Below, piece by piece: positions 13,365 through 26,555 of a DNA stretch of 64,000 nt. Each line of letters opens with the position of its first letter. The stretch's first letter is position 1. The notes under the pieces were generated by a model, which saw nothing but the letters and a program-made list of their open reading frames with translations, searched no databases and was not told where the DNA came from. The position numbers were made by a program, and so were the translations under genes. The stretch comes from Excoecaria cochinchinensis (Eukaryota; Streptophyta; Magnoliopsida; Malpighiales; Euphorbiaceae), in assembly GCA_947683425.1 (NCBI GenBank), contig CANTUQ010000102.1, forward strand, positions 744,001-808,000, given 5' to 3'.

Positions 13365-15230
13365 AGTTGCCCCCAATTTTGGGGAACCTAGAATTTAGGT
13401 GCCTGGGTGTGCCAAAATTCAGAAAAGAAAGGAAAGAAGTGCGTACTTGAGGTGGTCGTCTTTCCAGACTGGATGAAGTTGTTGCGGGTAATTACCGTCT
13501 ATTCGTCGATGTGTTAACCCCTATTGCTTTGGCATCTAACCTGTACTGTGTCTAGCCTTATTGATGCGGTCTGTAATTGAGCTTAATGCGGTGTCTAACC
13601 TCTTCCGTTGTGGCGTCTAACCTGTGCGGTGTATAGCCCCTGCCGTGTCAGTATATAACCTGTTGATGCGGTGCCTAACCTCCTCCGTTGTGGCATCTAA
13701 CCTGTACGGTATAGAGCCCCAGCCGTGTCGGTATCTAACCTATTGATACGGATATCCTCATGGGTTGAAAGGATTTGGAATATTTTGGAAAAAGCTTAAT
13801 GCTCCGAAGGATAATGCTCCGAAGAGACTGAGAATGCCTTAGAAAAAGGACTTAAAAATAATGCTCCGAGGAGACTGAGAATGCCTTGGAAAAAGGACTT
13901 AAAGATAATGCTTCGAAGAGACTAAGAATGCATCGGAAAAAGGACTAAAAGATAATGCTCTGAAGAGATTGAGAATGCCTTGAAAAAAAGGACTTAAAGG
14001 TAATGCTCCGAAGAGACTAAGAATGCCTCTAAAAAAGGACTTAAAGGTAATGCTCCGAAGTGACTGAAAATGCCTGGGAAAAAAAGGTCTTAAAGGTAAT
14101 GCTCCGAAGAGACTAAGAATGCCTTGGAAAAAGGACTTAAAGATAATGCTCTGAAGAGACTGAGAATGACTAAAAAAAAAAGGACTTAAAGGTAATGCTC
14201 CGAAGAGACTGAGAATGCCTCAAAAAAAAGGACTTAAAGGTAATGCTCCGAAGAGACTGAGAATGCCTTGGGAAAAAAAGACTTAAAGGTAATGGCATGT
14301 AAAATATATGTTCAAAACTATACGCACAAATCATGCTCGGGATTAATGTGCGAAAATTATGTGTACACAACTATACGTGTAAAAGATCAAATGCATGTGA
14401 TTAGTGCTTGTGCTATGCATGCTGAACATGTGCAAAGAATCATGTGTTGCAAGTATGCAGAGATTATGTGCGTGAAATGTGCGTGAAGGATTGCATATGC
14501 AAGATATATACAAAGTTCATGCATGTGTGAATGCACGTTGGGCATCATAAAATGCCATGCATGTGTAAAGTTATGCAAAGAGATATGCGAAAGATTGTAA
14601 CGTGGAATGCACGTGAGATGCAAAAATGGATAGACCACATCCTAGGTAGATAAGGGACTCGTTGAGGATACTGTTCATACTGTATGATGCCCCCAGTGAT
14701 ATAGCAGAGTATCATCTTGGCTTAGGAATTCTGACCCATAATCATTTCAGAGAGAGCCGTCCGGTGTGCATCTTCGCCCCTCGGTCAACGAGCATGCACC
14801 CTTTTGCTATGAGCCGTACAGCATCTTGCCTCCATGATTCTAACTCATGCTCTGCATTATGCACTTTCTACCCGAAGGGAGGTCATCCTAAGTAATGCCG
14901 CCTTATAAAGTCATTGATTAAAGGTAGTACGTCCCTTGTGGATTTTCACACTAGCTTTTCTTTACGAGAGATGCGTCCCTTTTGCGGATTTTCACATAAC
15001 CATGTGCCTTATTTTTGCCTGGAATGGACCCAATCCAATCCAGCAGCTTTTATTCATTTCACTTTTTGTAGGACAGACTGCATGTTTCCAGGTTTTCACC
15101 CTGCCCTTTGGCCTAACTTTTGCTTAGAGAGCCAATCACGATTTTCACCTCTAACGGCCCTTTTTTTTAAGGGTAGGAGGAGAAGCATTTATCAAATGAA
15201 GTTTTATCATCACAGCCCTGAATGAAGCTT
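13365..15230 (-). mobile_element. 3' untranslated region of Tat element C
   Basis: Minus-strand order is a conserved non-coding block (about 15230-14650), a 46-bp tandem array (14290-13780), a second short-repeat zone (13760-13530), a polypurine tract (13378-13365) and then the LTR. The block at 14930-15170 is the reverse complement of 56740-56960 in element B, where it also lies between the coding part and 3' repeat arrays. No pol or gag remains before the junction with unrelated sequence near 15230. Confidence 0.7.
13780..14290 (-). repeat. 46-bp tandem array, about ten copies
   Basis: Plus-strand consensus is AATGCTCCGAAGAGACTGAG followed by AATGCCTTGGAAAAAGGACTTAAAGGT with small length changes in the A-run. 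About ten copies can be counted, with few substitutions. Tat-lineage elements are known to carry fast-changing tandem repeats in this 3' UTR position. Confidence 0.9.
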
Positions 15231-15370
15231 GTCCCAACATATGTCCTTATGCATGCTACAGGTTTCTCTTGACCATTTAATCGCATGTTCATGCCTAGCT
15301 TATGCATGTCTTCCTATTTATATGCACCGTATAGCAACAACGATAATCATGTCTAGACATGTGGTGTAAA

Positions 15371-15460
15371 GACATCTAGCCTAATGGTAGTGGTATTCTA
15401 TGAATTAAGGACTTATCCCCAGGTCCTTGGTTCGAATCCCACGGAAGGCAAAAATGCACA
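15371..15460 (+). repeat. tRNA-derived SINE head (candidate)
   Basis: TAGCCTAATGGTAGTGG (15377-15393) fits an RNA polymerase III A box and GGTTCGAATCCC (15429-15440) fits a B box, about 52 bp apart as in tRNA-derived promoters. The whole does not fold as a full tRNA, so it is not called a tRNA gene. Two short tandem duplications follow (15490-15530 and 15560-15600). The 3' boundary and target duplication are not clear; a short pseudogene of a tRNA is the alternative. Confidence 0.45.
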
Positions 15461-15599
15461 AGGGGAAGTGTAAAGACCGTGAGTGCAATCGGGATGCCGG
15501 TGGGACAACCGGGATGCCGGTGGGACAGGGAAACCCGACGGGATATGATCCGGGGCCCTAGTCTGCAGCTACCGGTTAGTCTGCAGCTACCGGTTGTTA

Positions 15600-16741
15600 C
15601 AGCTGCTCCCCTACCACATCCTCTCTGAGGGATTGACCCTCCACCTAAGGCTGGTGATGCTGCAGTGGACAGCTGGGCCTCAGGACAATCTCTGATCTGA
15701 TGTTCCCAGGACCCACATCTGAAACAAGGCCTGTTCATAAATCTGCACTCGCCCGGATGAAACTTCTTACAATGAGGGCACTGTGGAACTGGATCTCGTA
15801 CTCTACTCTTGGCCGCACTGGCTACTGATGTGATTGGGGCACTGCTGCCAACTGGGTTCCTCCAAATAGCAATAGGTGCTGCTGACGCACAGCTCTGTGA
15901 ATGAGGAGGCCCTGTAAACTTCTTACTTTATCCAGCTGCATCAGAAAACTGACCCGATTTCCTCTTTTGCTAGAATCGGGACTGTCTATCAGCCTCCTCT
16001 GAAATAATAGTCTCTGCTCTAAGGGCTTCTTCAACCAGGGACCTCATATCTATATGCCTTTGAGAACCCAAAGCCAATCTGATGTTATTATGCAGACCTC
16101 TTTCAAATCTGTGGCACAACTTCTGCCCAGTCATGGACTCATTATCTAGATAGGCACTAAGCCGCTCAAACTCTCGCTCGTACTAAGCAACTGACTTACT
16201 TCCCTGTCTAAGCCTCTAAAATGCATCTTGCATGGCGCATCTATACTCAGAACCGACATATTTCTTCTGAAACTGAGTCTAGAATAATCCCCAATTAACT
16301 TGATCCGCTGGAGTGTGTTTACGGACTGAACTCCACCAAGTATAAGCTGGACCCTGAAGCAAGGCTACTGCTCCCTAAAGCAGCTCATCTGGTTGACTCT
16401 GAGTGGTCTCAAACATCCTCTTTAACTTAAACAACCACTCCTCTACCTGAACAAGGAGTCAAAGGTTCACGACCATAAAAATCCTCCGCTCCCAATCTCT
16501 TAATATGTTCCAAAATAGGTCTCCGTCTAGGTGGAGCTAACTGCTGTTCAGGAGCCTGAGGCTACTGCTGAGATTGCATAAACCGATAGAAATTCGCCAT
16601 CATGTTCATAAACTCAGGCTGCTGCTGAGGAAGAGGAACAATTGACGGAGTAGCCTAATGACGAGACGACCTCAATCGACTAATACTAACTGATGCGGCA
16701 CTCTCCACATCACTATCACGACGTCCTTCATCTGAAGCCAT
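15600..16741 (-). pseudogene. Degenerate gag of chromovirus F
   Basis: The minus strand starts with a plausible ATG at 16741 (MASDEGRRDSDVESAAS), about 130 bp inside the PBS. A Gln/Pro-rich segment and a gag core follow (about 16530-16060). A CCHC zinc knuckle, CFRCGSWEHQIRDC, lies at about 15730-15690. Stops interrupt several places. Gag would form the virus-like particle and bind element RNA through the knuckle. No protease, reverse transcriptase or integrase follows; the element is cut near 15600. Confidence 0.65.
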
Positions 16742-16870
16742 ACTCGCGATCTAACACAAGGAGCAAGCATACATTAGCCTCACATAACTATACTGTCCAA
16801 AAATTAGTTGGCATGTACATGTACTTATACTAATCCCATTGACCCACTCCGATCTTAGAATCACCTAAAC

Positions 16871-16888
16871 CGGAGCTCTGATACCAAA
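16871..16888 (-). other. Primer binding site of element F (initiator tRNA-Met type)
   Basis: The minus strand reads TTGGTATCAGAGCTCCGG just after the LTR end at 16892. TGGTATCAGAGC is complementary to the 3' end of plant initiator tRNA-Met, the usual primer of chromoviruses, and fixes this as a 5' LTR boundary. Confidence 0.85.
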
Positions 16889-16891
16889 ACT

Positions 16892-19800
16892 TGTAGCGCC
16901 CTATACCCGTATGTGATACGGATATCGGTTGCCGCCGCACTGAACTAACATACACTCTAATAATTTATTATCTAATTAAATAACTATTCATTTAAATCCG
17001 GTTAACCTAATTAAACTATTCAGGTTATTAAATAGACAATTAATTAAAACCGGTAAATTTTTTTTTAATAGTACCGTATAAATGAATAGTACGGTATATA
17101 TGAATAGTCAACTTACTTAAGTCTATTAATACTTATTAATTAATTATCAAACTTAATATTTACTATTTTTAATTCACTATTAACTATGCCGATTGACCTA
17201 TAACTGTCTAAGTTACTATTCATTTAGTCAGTTTTCTTTTAACTTGAAAACTTATATTTTTCTTTACCAATTGTATTAACTTAATTTCTACCAATTATTA
17301 AGTATGTCAATCACAATATACTAGAGACAGTTATAAAATCTATTACAGTCTAAAACCCAAAAGTAGTATTATTATAAGACACATACACGCCAAACTTCTT
17401 AATATACTTAAATATTCCAATAACTTTCTTGCATACCACTTCCAAAGTGTGAGGTATGCACTACTCCAAAACTCTTACGGAGTACTTACACGCAGTCAAA
17501 TAAAACTACGTGCTGAGCATTAAATATGCCCAGTGGTGATTGAAATTCCATAAATTTTCACTTATTTTAATTTTTCATGCATGAATGACATTCAATAAAT
17601 AATATTATTTAAATATTCATAATTAAACATAATTGATTTAATTACTAATTATTCAAGCAATATTTTATTTAATTATCTTTAAAACACACAATTAGGCAAT
17701 TTACACAATTAACACATGAATAATCTTATTACCATTTTACCCTTAACTTATGGTAATAATTCATTTATACCCTTAAACTTTTTCAAAATGACGAAAATGC
17801 CATTAGTTCAATTATACTTCACCAATATTACAGTTGTGCCATTAGTTCATTCTAATTTCACTAATATTAACATTATGCCACTAATTTAATCAATTTCACT
17901 AATATTTCAATTTTACCTTTTATTTATATGTCAAATTACAGTTTTACCCTCCAAGTATCATTTTCATGCCAAATTACACATTTACCCTTAAAAAGTGGCA
18001 AATTTTCATATTTAACCATTTAATTACATTTTTACCCTTATTAGCCATCCTTAACACACATATGCACAAAATTACCATTTTGCCCTCAAACTTTTTATAT
18101 AATAATATTTATGTCATTTTTCCACATAAATATTATTTTAATCACATTTTAACCATTTTAATCTTATTTTTACAATTATGTCCTTGTAACACACTGGCAG
18201 ACTCTATATATAGGATAAACGAGATGTGAACTCTAGAAGTTCACAGAAATACCAGTGGAGTTCTGTGGAACCACCACTGTCTTTTAATACAGAACAGTAC
18301 AATTCAGATATTCAGATACAGAAGTAGGACCATCATTGGCCTACTAAAAATTGAGACGCCATGCTCACACCCGCGGTCTTATGTTCTCATGGCATGCCAA
18401 CATATCCTAAACTAGACTTGACTACCAGATCACTACATGGGGGAATATTATTTTATTTTTCACTTTATTAATATAATATACTTATTTTTTTCTTCATGGT
18501 ATATCATCATAATGTTTTATTCTTTTTCATACCATTTCATCATTTCACATGTGATTATCATCATTACATCATCACATGTCATGTAAAATTTTTATTTCAC
18601 CATGGTACACATGCATCCATACATACATACATACATACATGCATATGGCCCACATACCAATTTATTTACATTAATTCTTTTCTATCAATTTTATCATTTA
18701 TTTAGGCCAATTTCATGACGTATAACATCACCATACTATCAATTTCCATGAAAACCCATCAAAATCATGACTTTACACATAACATACATTCTGCCATACA
18801 TACATCACATGCCTCATGATGTTTTCACATGCTCTAACACATACCATACACTAGTTCACATGCCAATTACCATAGATCCATCATAAATATACATAAAACA
18901 TCATGAAAACACATGAAAATCACATGAACACCATTCGGCCAAAGAAGGAACTTTTCACACAAAATTTATTTCTTCAATTTAATCATCCATACAATCATTT
19001 TTAACATCCCTAAGCATGAATATCATGTTAATTTCAATTAAACATGCATAAACCACATACTTTCTTCACAAATATAATCTAAATCCATATTTTTACCATG
19101 GAATTAAGTGGAATTTGCAATCACAAACCTTAGATCCTTGAAATATACTCCTCAATTTTCCTTTTCCTTGCCCACAGCTTGATTGGAGATTCCCTCACCT
19201 ATTGGACATAATTATGTCCAAACACAAAAATTAAGATTTAATCAAATCCAAGCTTCCTTTCAAAAATCAAACTTCATAAACATCTTATTAACATCCTAGA
19301 GTACCCTTAGGAACCTTAAAACCAAATTAAAATCACTTAAATCACTTACCTCAATTTTATACCTAAACTTCAAGTCCAGATTTCACCCACTTTTACTTCT
19401 CCAAACAAAATTTTGAGACCACCAATGGATTCTAGAGGGGCTTTGTTATGTTAGAGAGGTTTGATCTTGACGTGAGATGAAGAGAAAATGAAAGAAAAAT
19501 GAGAGAGAAGAGAGGAAAAACCATTCGGCCAAGAGAGGAAGAAGAGGGAGCTGAAAAAAATGGAATCCAAGGGGATTTCCAGCTTTTTGAGTCTATTTAT
19601 ATGGGTCCAATCGGACCCAACCAGGTCCAACCAAAGTGGTTGAGCCAATTTGGTCCGATTTTTATTTTTCGGGTCATTTTCCACTTTTTTGTGAAATTTA
19701 ATGTTCCTAATTTCATTTTCACTCCCAACCAATTCCATAATTCTTAGAATATTAAAATTAATCTTTCTGCAAAATTTCATTTCAATCGGAATCCTTTTGG

Positions 19801-20652
19801 GGTCCGGTACACTTAAACCGGTCCAATTCAGTTCAATCTGGTTTTACCGTAAAACACAATTCTAATGCTGTAAAGAATTTCTAAAAATTATTCTAAGCCT
19901 TTTATCCTCTTATAGTAAACCATTTTATCCACTCTAACTATTTATAAAAATTCGGTCAAAGTTCAGTCGAACCTTGGTTCAGTCGAACCGAACCTGAGAA
20001 ACTTCAGATTGACTTTCGAAAGCCTATTTGACCTCGTTTTTATACCAGATTACACCATTATACTATATTTTTCATCCCCTTTCTGATGGTAAAATAAAAT
20101 ATTTTCGAGTACTATTCATTCCGGAGTCACTATTTTGTGGGCCCCAGATTACTATTCACGGACCTACAGTTACTATTCACAGACCAGTCAAAGATGTTGT
20201 CACTATTCAATGGGACCCAGTCAGTGATGATGTTACACTGTAGGGGACATAGTTACTATTCATCATCATCACATTGCTGACGTCATCGCTGATGTCATCA
20301 TGGTCCCATATATACTATTCAATGGGCCCCACTTTTACTATTTAGTGGGTCCCACCTGGGCCCACTCTTACTTTTCAGTGGGTCCCACCTAGGCACACTT
20401 TTTACTTTTCATTGGGTCCCACCTAGGCCCACTTTTCACCGAAGTAAATACTTTTGCTTACTGTTTCGGTCATTCCAGACTCGTTTGACCTCCGATTGAC
20501 ACGAAATTTGCACCTATGGACTTGTATTAGCGAGCTCTATCCAATGGTCTAATAAAATATTTTTTGATTTCGGGAAGTACTATTCACCTCAGAAATACTA
20601 TTCACTCTAGAAAAATACTATTTACGACTAAACCAGTATTGGGGCTATTACA
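16892..20652 (-). repeat. 5' LTR of chromovirus F (3.76 kb)
   Basis: On the minus strand it starts TGTAATAGCCCCAATACTGG at 20652 and ends GGGTATAGGGCGCTACA at 16892, next to the PBS. It is unusually long. It holds many degenerate copies of a TTTTACCCTTAA / AATTACCATTTTGCCC motif (17730-18190). TATA-like ATATAAATAG lies at 19594-19603. Its start interrupts the integrase end of element G at 20653, so F inserted into G; the matching far side is lost. Confidence 0.8.
19594..19603 (-). promoter_or_regulatory. Probable TATA box of the F LTR
   Basis: Minus strand ATATAAATAG, about 1.05 kb inside the LTR from its 5' end. Motif match only; related LTR G has TATATAAGG in a comparable position (21802-21810). 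Confidence 0.35.
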
Positions 20653-21090
20653 AATATAGGGTGTCAAGTGGGTGACAAGGTGTTCTTAAAGGTTTCTCCA
20701 CGAAAGCGGTTTCTCAGATTTGGGAAGAAAGGTAAGTTGTCACCAAGATTCATTGGGCCATATGAAGTGATACAGCGAGTGGGTCCTGTGGCGTACAGAT
20801 TAAAACTTCCACAGGCCTTGGAAAAGATCCATGATGTGTTTCATATATCGATGCTGAGAAGACATGTTATTAAACCAGAAGAAGTGCAAGTGCAAGCTAA
20901 TCTGACTTATGAAGAATATCCAGTGAAGATCTTAGCCAGAGAGGTCAGACAGCTCAGAAATAAGTAGATTTCTTTAGTGAAAGTGCTCTGGAACCATCAT
21001 AATGTGGAAGAAGCAACATGGGAGCCAGAAGCAACCATGCGACAATAGTATCCACAGCTTTTCAGTTTAGGTAAATTTCGAGGACAAAAT
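20653..21090 (+). pseudogene. Integrase C-terminus and chromodomain of chromovirus G, truncated
   Basis: The frame 20668-20967 reads GDKVFLKVSPRKRF, then LSPRFIGPYEVI and DVFHISMLRRH, hallmarks of the C-terminal end of Ty3/gypsy chromovirus integrase. A stop at 20965 interrupts a chromodomain-like stretch that continues in frame (LWNHHNVEEATWEPEA, about 20998-21045). Chromodomains direct such integrases to modified chromatin. The 5' side is cut at 20653 by the LTR of F; nothing upstream of the integrase tail remains. A polypurine tract and 3' LTR follow. Confidence 0.85.
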
Positions 21091-21097
21091 TTTCTTT

Positions 21098-21111
21098 AAG
21101 GGGGGTAGAAT
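21098..21111 (+). other. Polypurine tract of element G
   Basis: AAGGGGGGTAGAAT directly before the LTR start TGTAATGGGCC at 21112. It is the expected primer for plus-strand synthesis. Confidence 0.8.
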
Positions 21112-24109
21112 TGTAATGGGCCAAACACCGGTATAGAAGTGTCATTTCATAATTTCAGTGTTACCATGATAATCGCAGTGTCGAATAGCGTAGAGAGTGA
21201 GTTTGTCAGTGTCAAGATTTAGTGTTAAGTGTGTTAAAAGTAAAGTAATTCCAGGACGGGTGACACCTGGGTGGCTATACAGCAAACCCGGCTGTTCGAC
21301 GTCCAAAAAATTTTAAATTCGCAAAAATGATCGGTGGGTTGTCAGGAGTCTATTGGTGAAATTTGAGCTAAAAATGGAGTTAAATTGACCTCCGAAAGTC
21401 ATTCTGAAGTTGGCCTCTAGTTCGGTTCAATTTGAACCGAGGTTTGACCAAAGGGTTATTAATGGTTAAAATGGCCTAATAAATATTAAGTGTGTAAAAT
21501 AAGACAGTGGGAGTGTTACCTGTGAATTTTGTCAGCCTTAGAATTGTATTTTACGGCAGAAGAAAAATTGATCGAATCGAACCGGTTTAAGTGAACCGGT
21601 AGCCAAATTGACTCCGATTGAGCTAAAAATTTGTAGGGAGCCTATTTTCGATGTTCTGAGATCAATGAAGTTAATTAGAAGTGAAAATAATGAGGGTAAC
21701 ATATAGATGCTTTGAAAAAGTGCAATCGAACCGAAAAACTTAAATTTTGGCTTAAATTGGTCGAACCACCTCTGTGTGACTGGTTTGGTTCATTAGAGGG
21801 GTATATAAGGGGAGAAATGGCTGGATTTCTCTAAGGATTTCTCTGGATTTCTCTAGAGAAATCCAGCCAAAGTCGACATCTTCTCCGCTCTTCAAAGCCG
21901 AACTATATTTCTCACTTCTCTCCTCCATTTTCTTCTCTTCTACTCCAATTTCTTCTCAAATCTTAGCTCCCTAACTAAATTTGAGCCCCTCTACAATCCT
22001 ATAGAAGTGATTTGAATTCATTTGGTGCACTGAAAGTTTGATAAATTAAGTGTACAAGGTTTAGGGTAAGTTTTTGGGTTTATGATTTAGGAGTTTTTAA
22101 TTGAGTTTATTGGTCCCTATAGAGGTTTTTGGGGCTGTATAATACGTTTATGAAGTTAAATTTTACATTTGAAGCTTGGTGTTAATGATATGAGCACTTT
22201 TATATTCGGCCATGGTAGGTTCTTCAAGGGAAGAGGAAGCTTCTCATGCCAAAGGGAAGGAAAAGCAATCCTAGAGTGCTCTAAAGCTTGGAAAAGATGT
22301 TTGTGGTTACTAAATCTACACTTTTCCTAATGGTTGTGTTAATTTTTAGGTTATGTTTAAGAGTAGGTATAAGATAATGATGTGATTAATTAAAACTATT
22401 TTAATATTCATCTTTAGTAGGCTTAAATTAGTGTATAAACAAGATTAGATGAAATTAAATCAAAGTGGTATGAAAAACCTAAGTGTGGCCGAATTGAACA
22501 TTAAGGAAATTATTGAATTTTAAGGTGATTTTTGGCGTGTAATTGGTATACAAGGTATGTTTAACATGTAATTAAGGTGATAGAGTGATTAAACTAAATT
22601 ATAGTGCATGATATGAAAAATAGAACTCTTGGCCGAATGGTATACTTAAGGTTATTTGTGTGTATTTTGATGATATATGTATTATAATGGCATAAAGTGA
22701 TTATATAATAATAAATAAGTGTGTATGCAAAGTGGTATGTGAAAATGAGATGTATGGTAAATTATGCATATTGACATAATGTGATAATTATATGAATTTT
22801 GAGAAAATATTGCCCTTAGTAGTTGTCTGGTAGTGAAAATCTAATCCAGGATATAATTGGTTAGCCATAGGGATTCTACACCGCGGTATGAGTCATGGCG
22901 ACTCACTATCGATAGGCCAATGAAAGCTTATCGTAGTGTACAGTGAAATTCAGTGTATAAAATAGTGCAGGGCAGTGAAAATGGTCCTATTGGGATCATT
23001 TTATAGTGAAATGGGTCTGTGGGGCCCATGTCCCGCATATCCGGTCAGTAGATTTTCTACCGGGTTCATACTATGGACATAATGATAAATTTGTGATAAA
23101 AATGGTTAAAATAGTGAAATTGGTGAATATGAGTGAAAACAGGACTAAATTGAAGTAAATAGAAAGTTTAGGGGTAAAACGGTAATTTTACAAAAAGTTA
23201 GAAAAAATGGTGAAAATAAGTTAAAAGTGTAAGTAGAAGGATAAAATGGTAATTTTAGTAAAATATGGTGCTAAAATGGTGAAACAGTGTAAAAGTGATA
23301 AAACTGGGACTAAAATGTAATTTGGCTAAGTTGTAGGTTAAATAGTGGAAACTTAAGGCAAAAAGGGTAAAATAGTCATTAAGTGAATTAAATAAGGTTA
23401 TTTTGGTAATTATGTGTAAAATGAGGACATAAGTGTAATTAAAGTAAAAGATGGAACATAATAGGTTATGTAATTGTTAGGACGTAAATGGAATTAATGA
23501 AAAAGTTAGGGATATAAATGGAATTAAGTGAAAAGAATAGTGATTAAAGTGTAATTAATGGAAATTAGTGAAAATCTTATATATATAATTAATTAAGTGA
23601 CTATATAAATAATAATATGGTTAATTAAGTGAATTAGAAATAATAGTTAGCGAAAATAATAAAAAAGAAGCATTTTATATTATGTTAAATAAATAGAATT
23701 AGTTAGGAAATTTATAGATTGGTAACCACCACTGGCCATTCTAATACTCAGCACGTAGTTGTTTTTGACTGCGTGTAGGTACGCTTTAGGACTGGAGCAG
23801 CATAGCTCAGTTTTGTGGAGCAAGCAAAAGGGAGCAGAAGTAAACTTTATTTTGTACGTGTAATGGATATTTTGTGGCATGTATATACTTAAACTAGTAT
23901 TGAATATGGGCATGTAATGTTATTATGCGTATATTATCTGTGAGGATTTTATCATGTCTGTGTGATGAATTGCAGATGGGATGGATGGGATTCATATGGT
24001 TATTGATTGATATTATTGTTGTGCCCTTGTCGGGGCTGTGGATTTACAAATATGCAGGTTTGGGTAGTGCAATTTATAAGCCGTCACTACAAGAAATTAC
24101 ACTTTTTAT

Positions 24110-24806
24110 TAGGGGTGAGTAAAAAAACCGATGGACTCGGTTAACCGAAAAAAAAATTCGAAACCAAACCGATGGACTGGTTAACCGATTGTAATGGACT
24201 GGTTAATGGTTAGTGTTTTGAAAAAACTGATATTAATAGACTGATTAATGGTTTTTGACTCATGTGACTAGTTAACCGAACCGAAACCGAATTTTTAGTT
24301 AATTTATTAATTTTTTTAATAATTTATAACAATTTATATAATAATTTATCCTAATTAAAGGTGATCATGTACTTTTTTTCATTATACTAATTATTTTAAA
24401 GTTTTTAAGTTTTTTTAATTGGCTATTAGTAAGTATAACAATTTATCTAATTAAAAGTGATTATGGATCGGTTAATACATTTACTTATTAAATATTAATT
24501 TTTAAAAATAAATTTGCTTATATCCACCAAATATTTTTTATTTTAACAACAATAATGTTATATTATAGTGAAAAAATTTTAATTTTTAAGTATCTTGAAT
24601 ATTTTAATTTTATTTATTAATATATTTATAATTATAGTGGTTAACCGAAAAATATTGGGTAACCGATCTGAAAACCCGAAACCGATATACTGGTTAACCG
24701 ATGGTAATAGACTGGTTAATGGACTGGAATTTCAAAAAATCGATATTAATGGACTGGTTAATGGACTGTAGCTCATGGACCGGTTAACTGACCATACTTA
24801 CCCCTA
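24110..24806. mobile_element. hAT-like non-autonomous element with 8-bp TSD
   Basis: The ends TAGGGGTGAGTA (24110) and TACTTACCCCTA (24806) are imperfect inverted repeats, flanked by a perfect 8-bp duplication CTTTTTAT (24102-24109 and 24807-24814). Subterminal GGTTAACCG and CCGATGGACTGG repeats occur at both ends. An 8-bp TSD fits the hAT superfamily. No coding capacity. A relative lies at about 29480-29895. Confidence 0.88.
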
Positions 24807-26446
24807 CTTTTTATGACGCAAAAAATTGTCATAAAAAATTCAATTTTCGTCGCTGAAAAGATAAGGTAACGAATTTTTATCGTCACAGAGAACGTAACGG
24901 TAGACGCGTAACATAAAAATTTACGTGACAATTTACTTTTTTGTCACCGTAAGTATCATTTTTTATGATGAAAATGATTATCGTCTTCTTTAATTCTTAC
25001 TTTCATGACAAAAATTATGTCATAAATAAAATTATATTTCGCCATATTATATTGTTTATCGTCACAAAAGATTGGCATTTTTTATGACAAATTTAAAATT
25101 CGTCACGAAATTAAATATTTTTAATGACAAAACTTTACTTCTAGTTAAAACCATTAAATATTAGTTACGTAATTATTGTCATAAATAAATATAATTTTCG
25201 TCATAAAATATTTAATGTTGTCATTAAATCTAATACTTTAAGTGACAAAAAATGATTTCATTATTAAATTAATGTATATTAATGATGAATATAAATCGTC
25301 ATATTATTTTATAAATTAGTGATGACATAAATACGGACAAAAATAATTGTCACAAAAAAATAATTTTAGTGATGACTTTTTGTTGTCATTAAGAAATATT
25401 TTTTATAACAATATTAATATCGTAATTGTGAACATTATATCGTCATTTATGAACTAACAAGTCGACAAATTATGACAAATATACTTGTCATATATGCGTT
25501 GCACAAAAAATGACACGTTTTAAATTAACTGTTATACAACCAATTAACTTTGTAAAGAATAATGTCAATAAACTATAAAGTATTTATTTAATCAGAAGTA
25601 AATCCAGCAGTACAAAACTGACAAGAGAATAAGAAAACAAAAGAAAAGCTACTCTGCTTCATACTTCATGTATGCCTTGTAAATGGTCCTTCAAGTATTC
25701 AATGGTACTGAAAAAATAAAACAAAATATTGTAAGTAAATCCATAATTTAAAAAATAACTTATTTCTGCCAAGAGCTTGAAATGTAGCAGTACATAACTG
25801 ACAAGAGAATAAAAAAATAAAAGAAAGGCTACTCTACTTCACACTTCATGAAAAGCTTGAATGTTAGCAGCTTATAATGCTGAGTACTCCTAAGTTCAGT
25901 GAAACAATGAGGATGTGGTGGCTAGAGAAGTTGCATAAAACTAACACCTGAGGAAATGGTTAATAATGATACAAGGGTAACATAGCAAAATGATAGAGGT
26001 TGAGACTTGAGAGCGTTAAAATATAACAGAATAGCTTCTGCTTTATGTTACTCGGCATTCAGCAGACTATGACAACAGAGAAATTTTATAAATTTATAAG
26101 ATCAAAAAAAAGGAGAAAACCTAAAAATAATGGCCAAATTTAATATGAAAGATAATTTAAACTTGACAGTGGCATTGACCTTCAAAAATATAATTGATTC
26201 TTGTGTATCCTAAAAAAAAGAAAAAAAAATTATTGTTACTTTAGCAAAATTGACAAATCTCAGTACAACAACAATCACATGCACATAAGAATATATGAAT
26301 ATCAGAATTCCTAAGGCATAACAAATGTAATAATGCATTTCAATATCATAAACAGAGCAAAGGAAAAGGACAAAAAAATCATAAAAAGGAATTTTTTTTT
26401 TATCTTTTGAAAAGAAAATGCACAGTGGATAGGATGAATGACTTAC

Positions 26447-26555
26447 AACAAAAGCAGAACGAATCAGCTCCTCAACATAGTTAACAGTCGCTCCTTTCAC
26501 GAAGTCATATTAAATATTATCAACTACCAATCTGACCCCTTCTTTCTCAAAAACT
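26447..26555 (-). pseudogene. Captured exon of an IscA-like iron-sulfur assembly gene
   Basis: Minus-strand exon bounded by an acceptor-like TGCATCAG (26556-26563) and a donor GTAAGT (26441-26446). It reads VFEKEGVRLVVDNI, a stop, then YDFVKGATVNYVEELIRSAF. This resembles the middle of eukaryotic IscA-like 2 proteins, which help mature mitochondrial iron-sulfur proteins. The stop falls where a Ser codon would be expected (one base change). No exon with the conserved C-terminal Cys motif was found. It lies inside the CACTA element, so it is a captured, dead gene fragment. Family recognition is from memory. Confidence 0.65.

Noticed and set aside
14170..14638. Short frames on both strands (Cys/His/Met-rich)
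   Set aside because: They lie in the 46-bp array and an ATGCATGTG-rich stretch of a retrotransposon 3' UTR.
18600..18650. Short (CATA)n run as a functional site
   Set aside because: A simple tetranucleotide repeat inside the F LTR with no further support.
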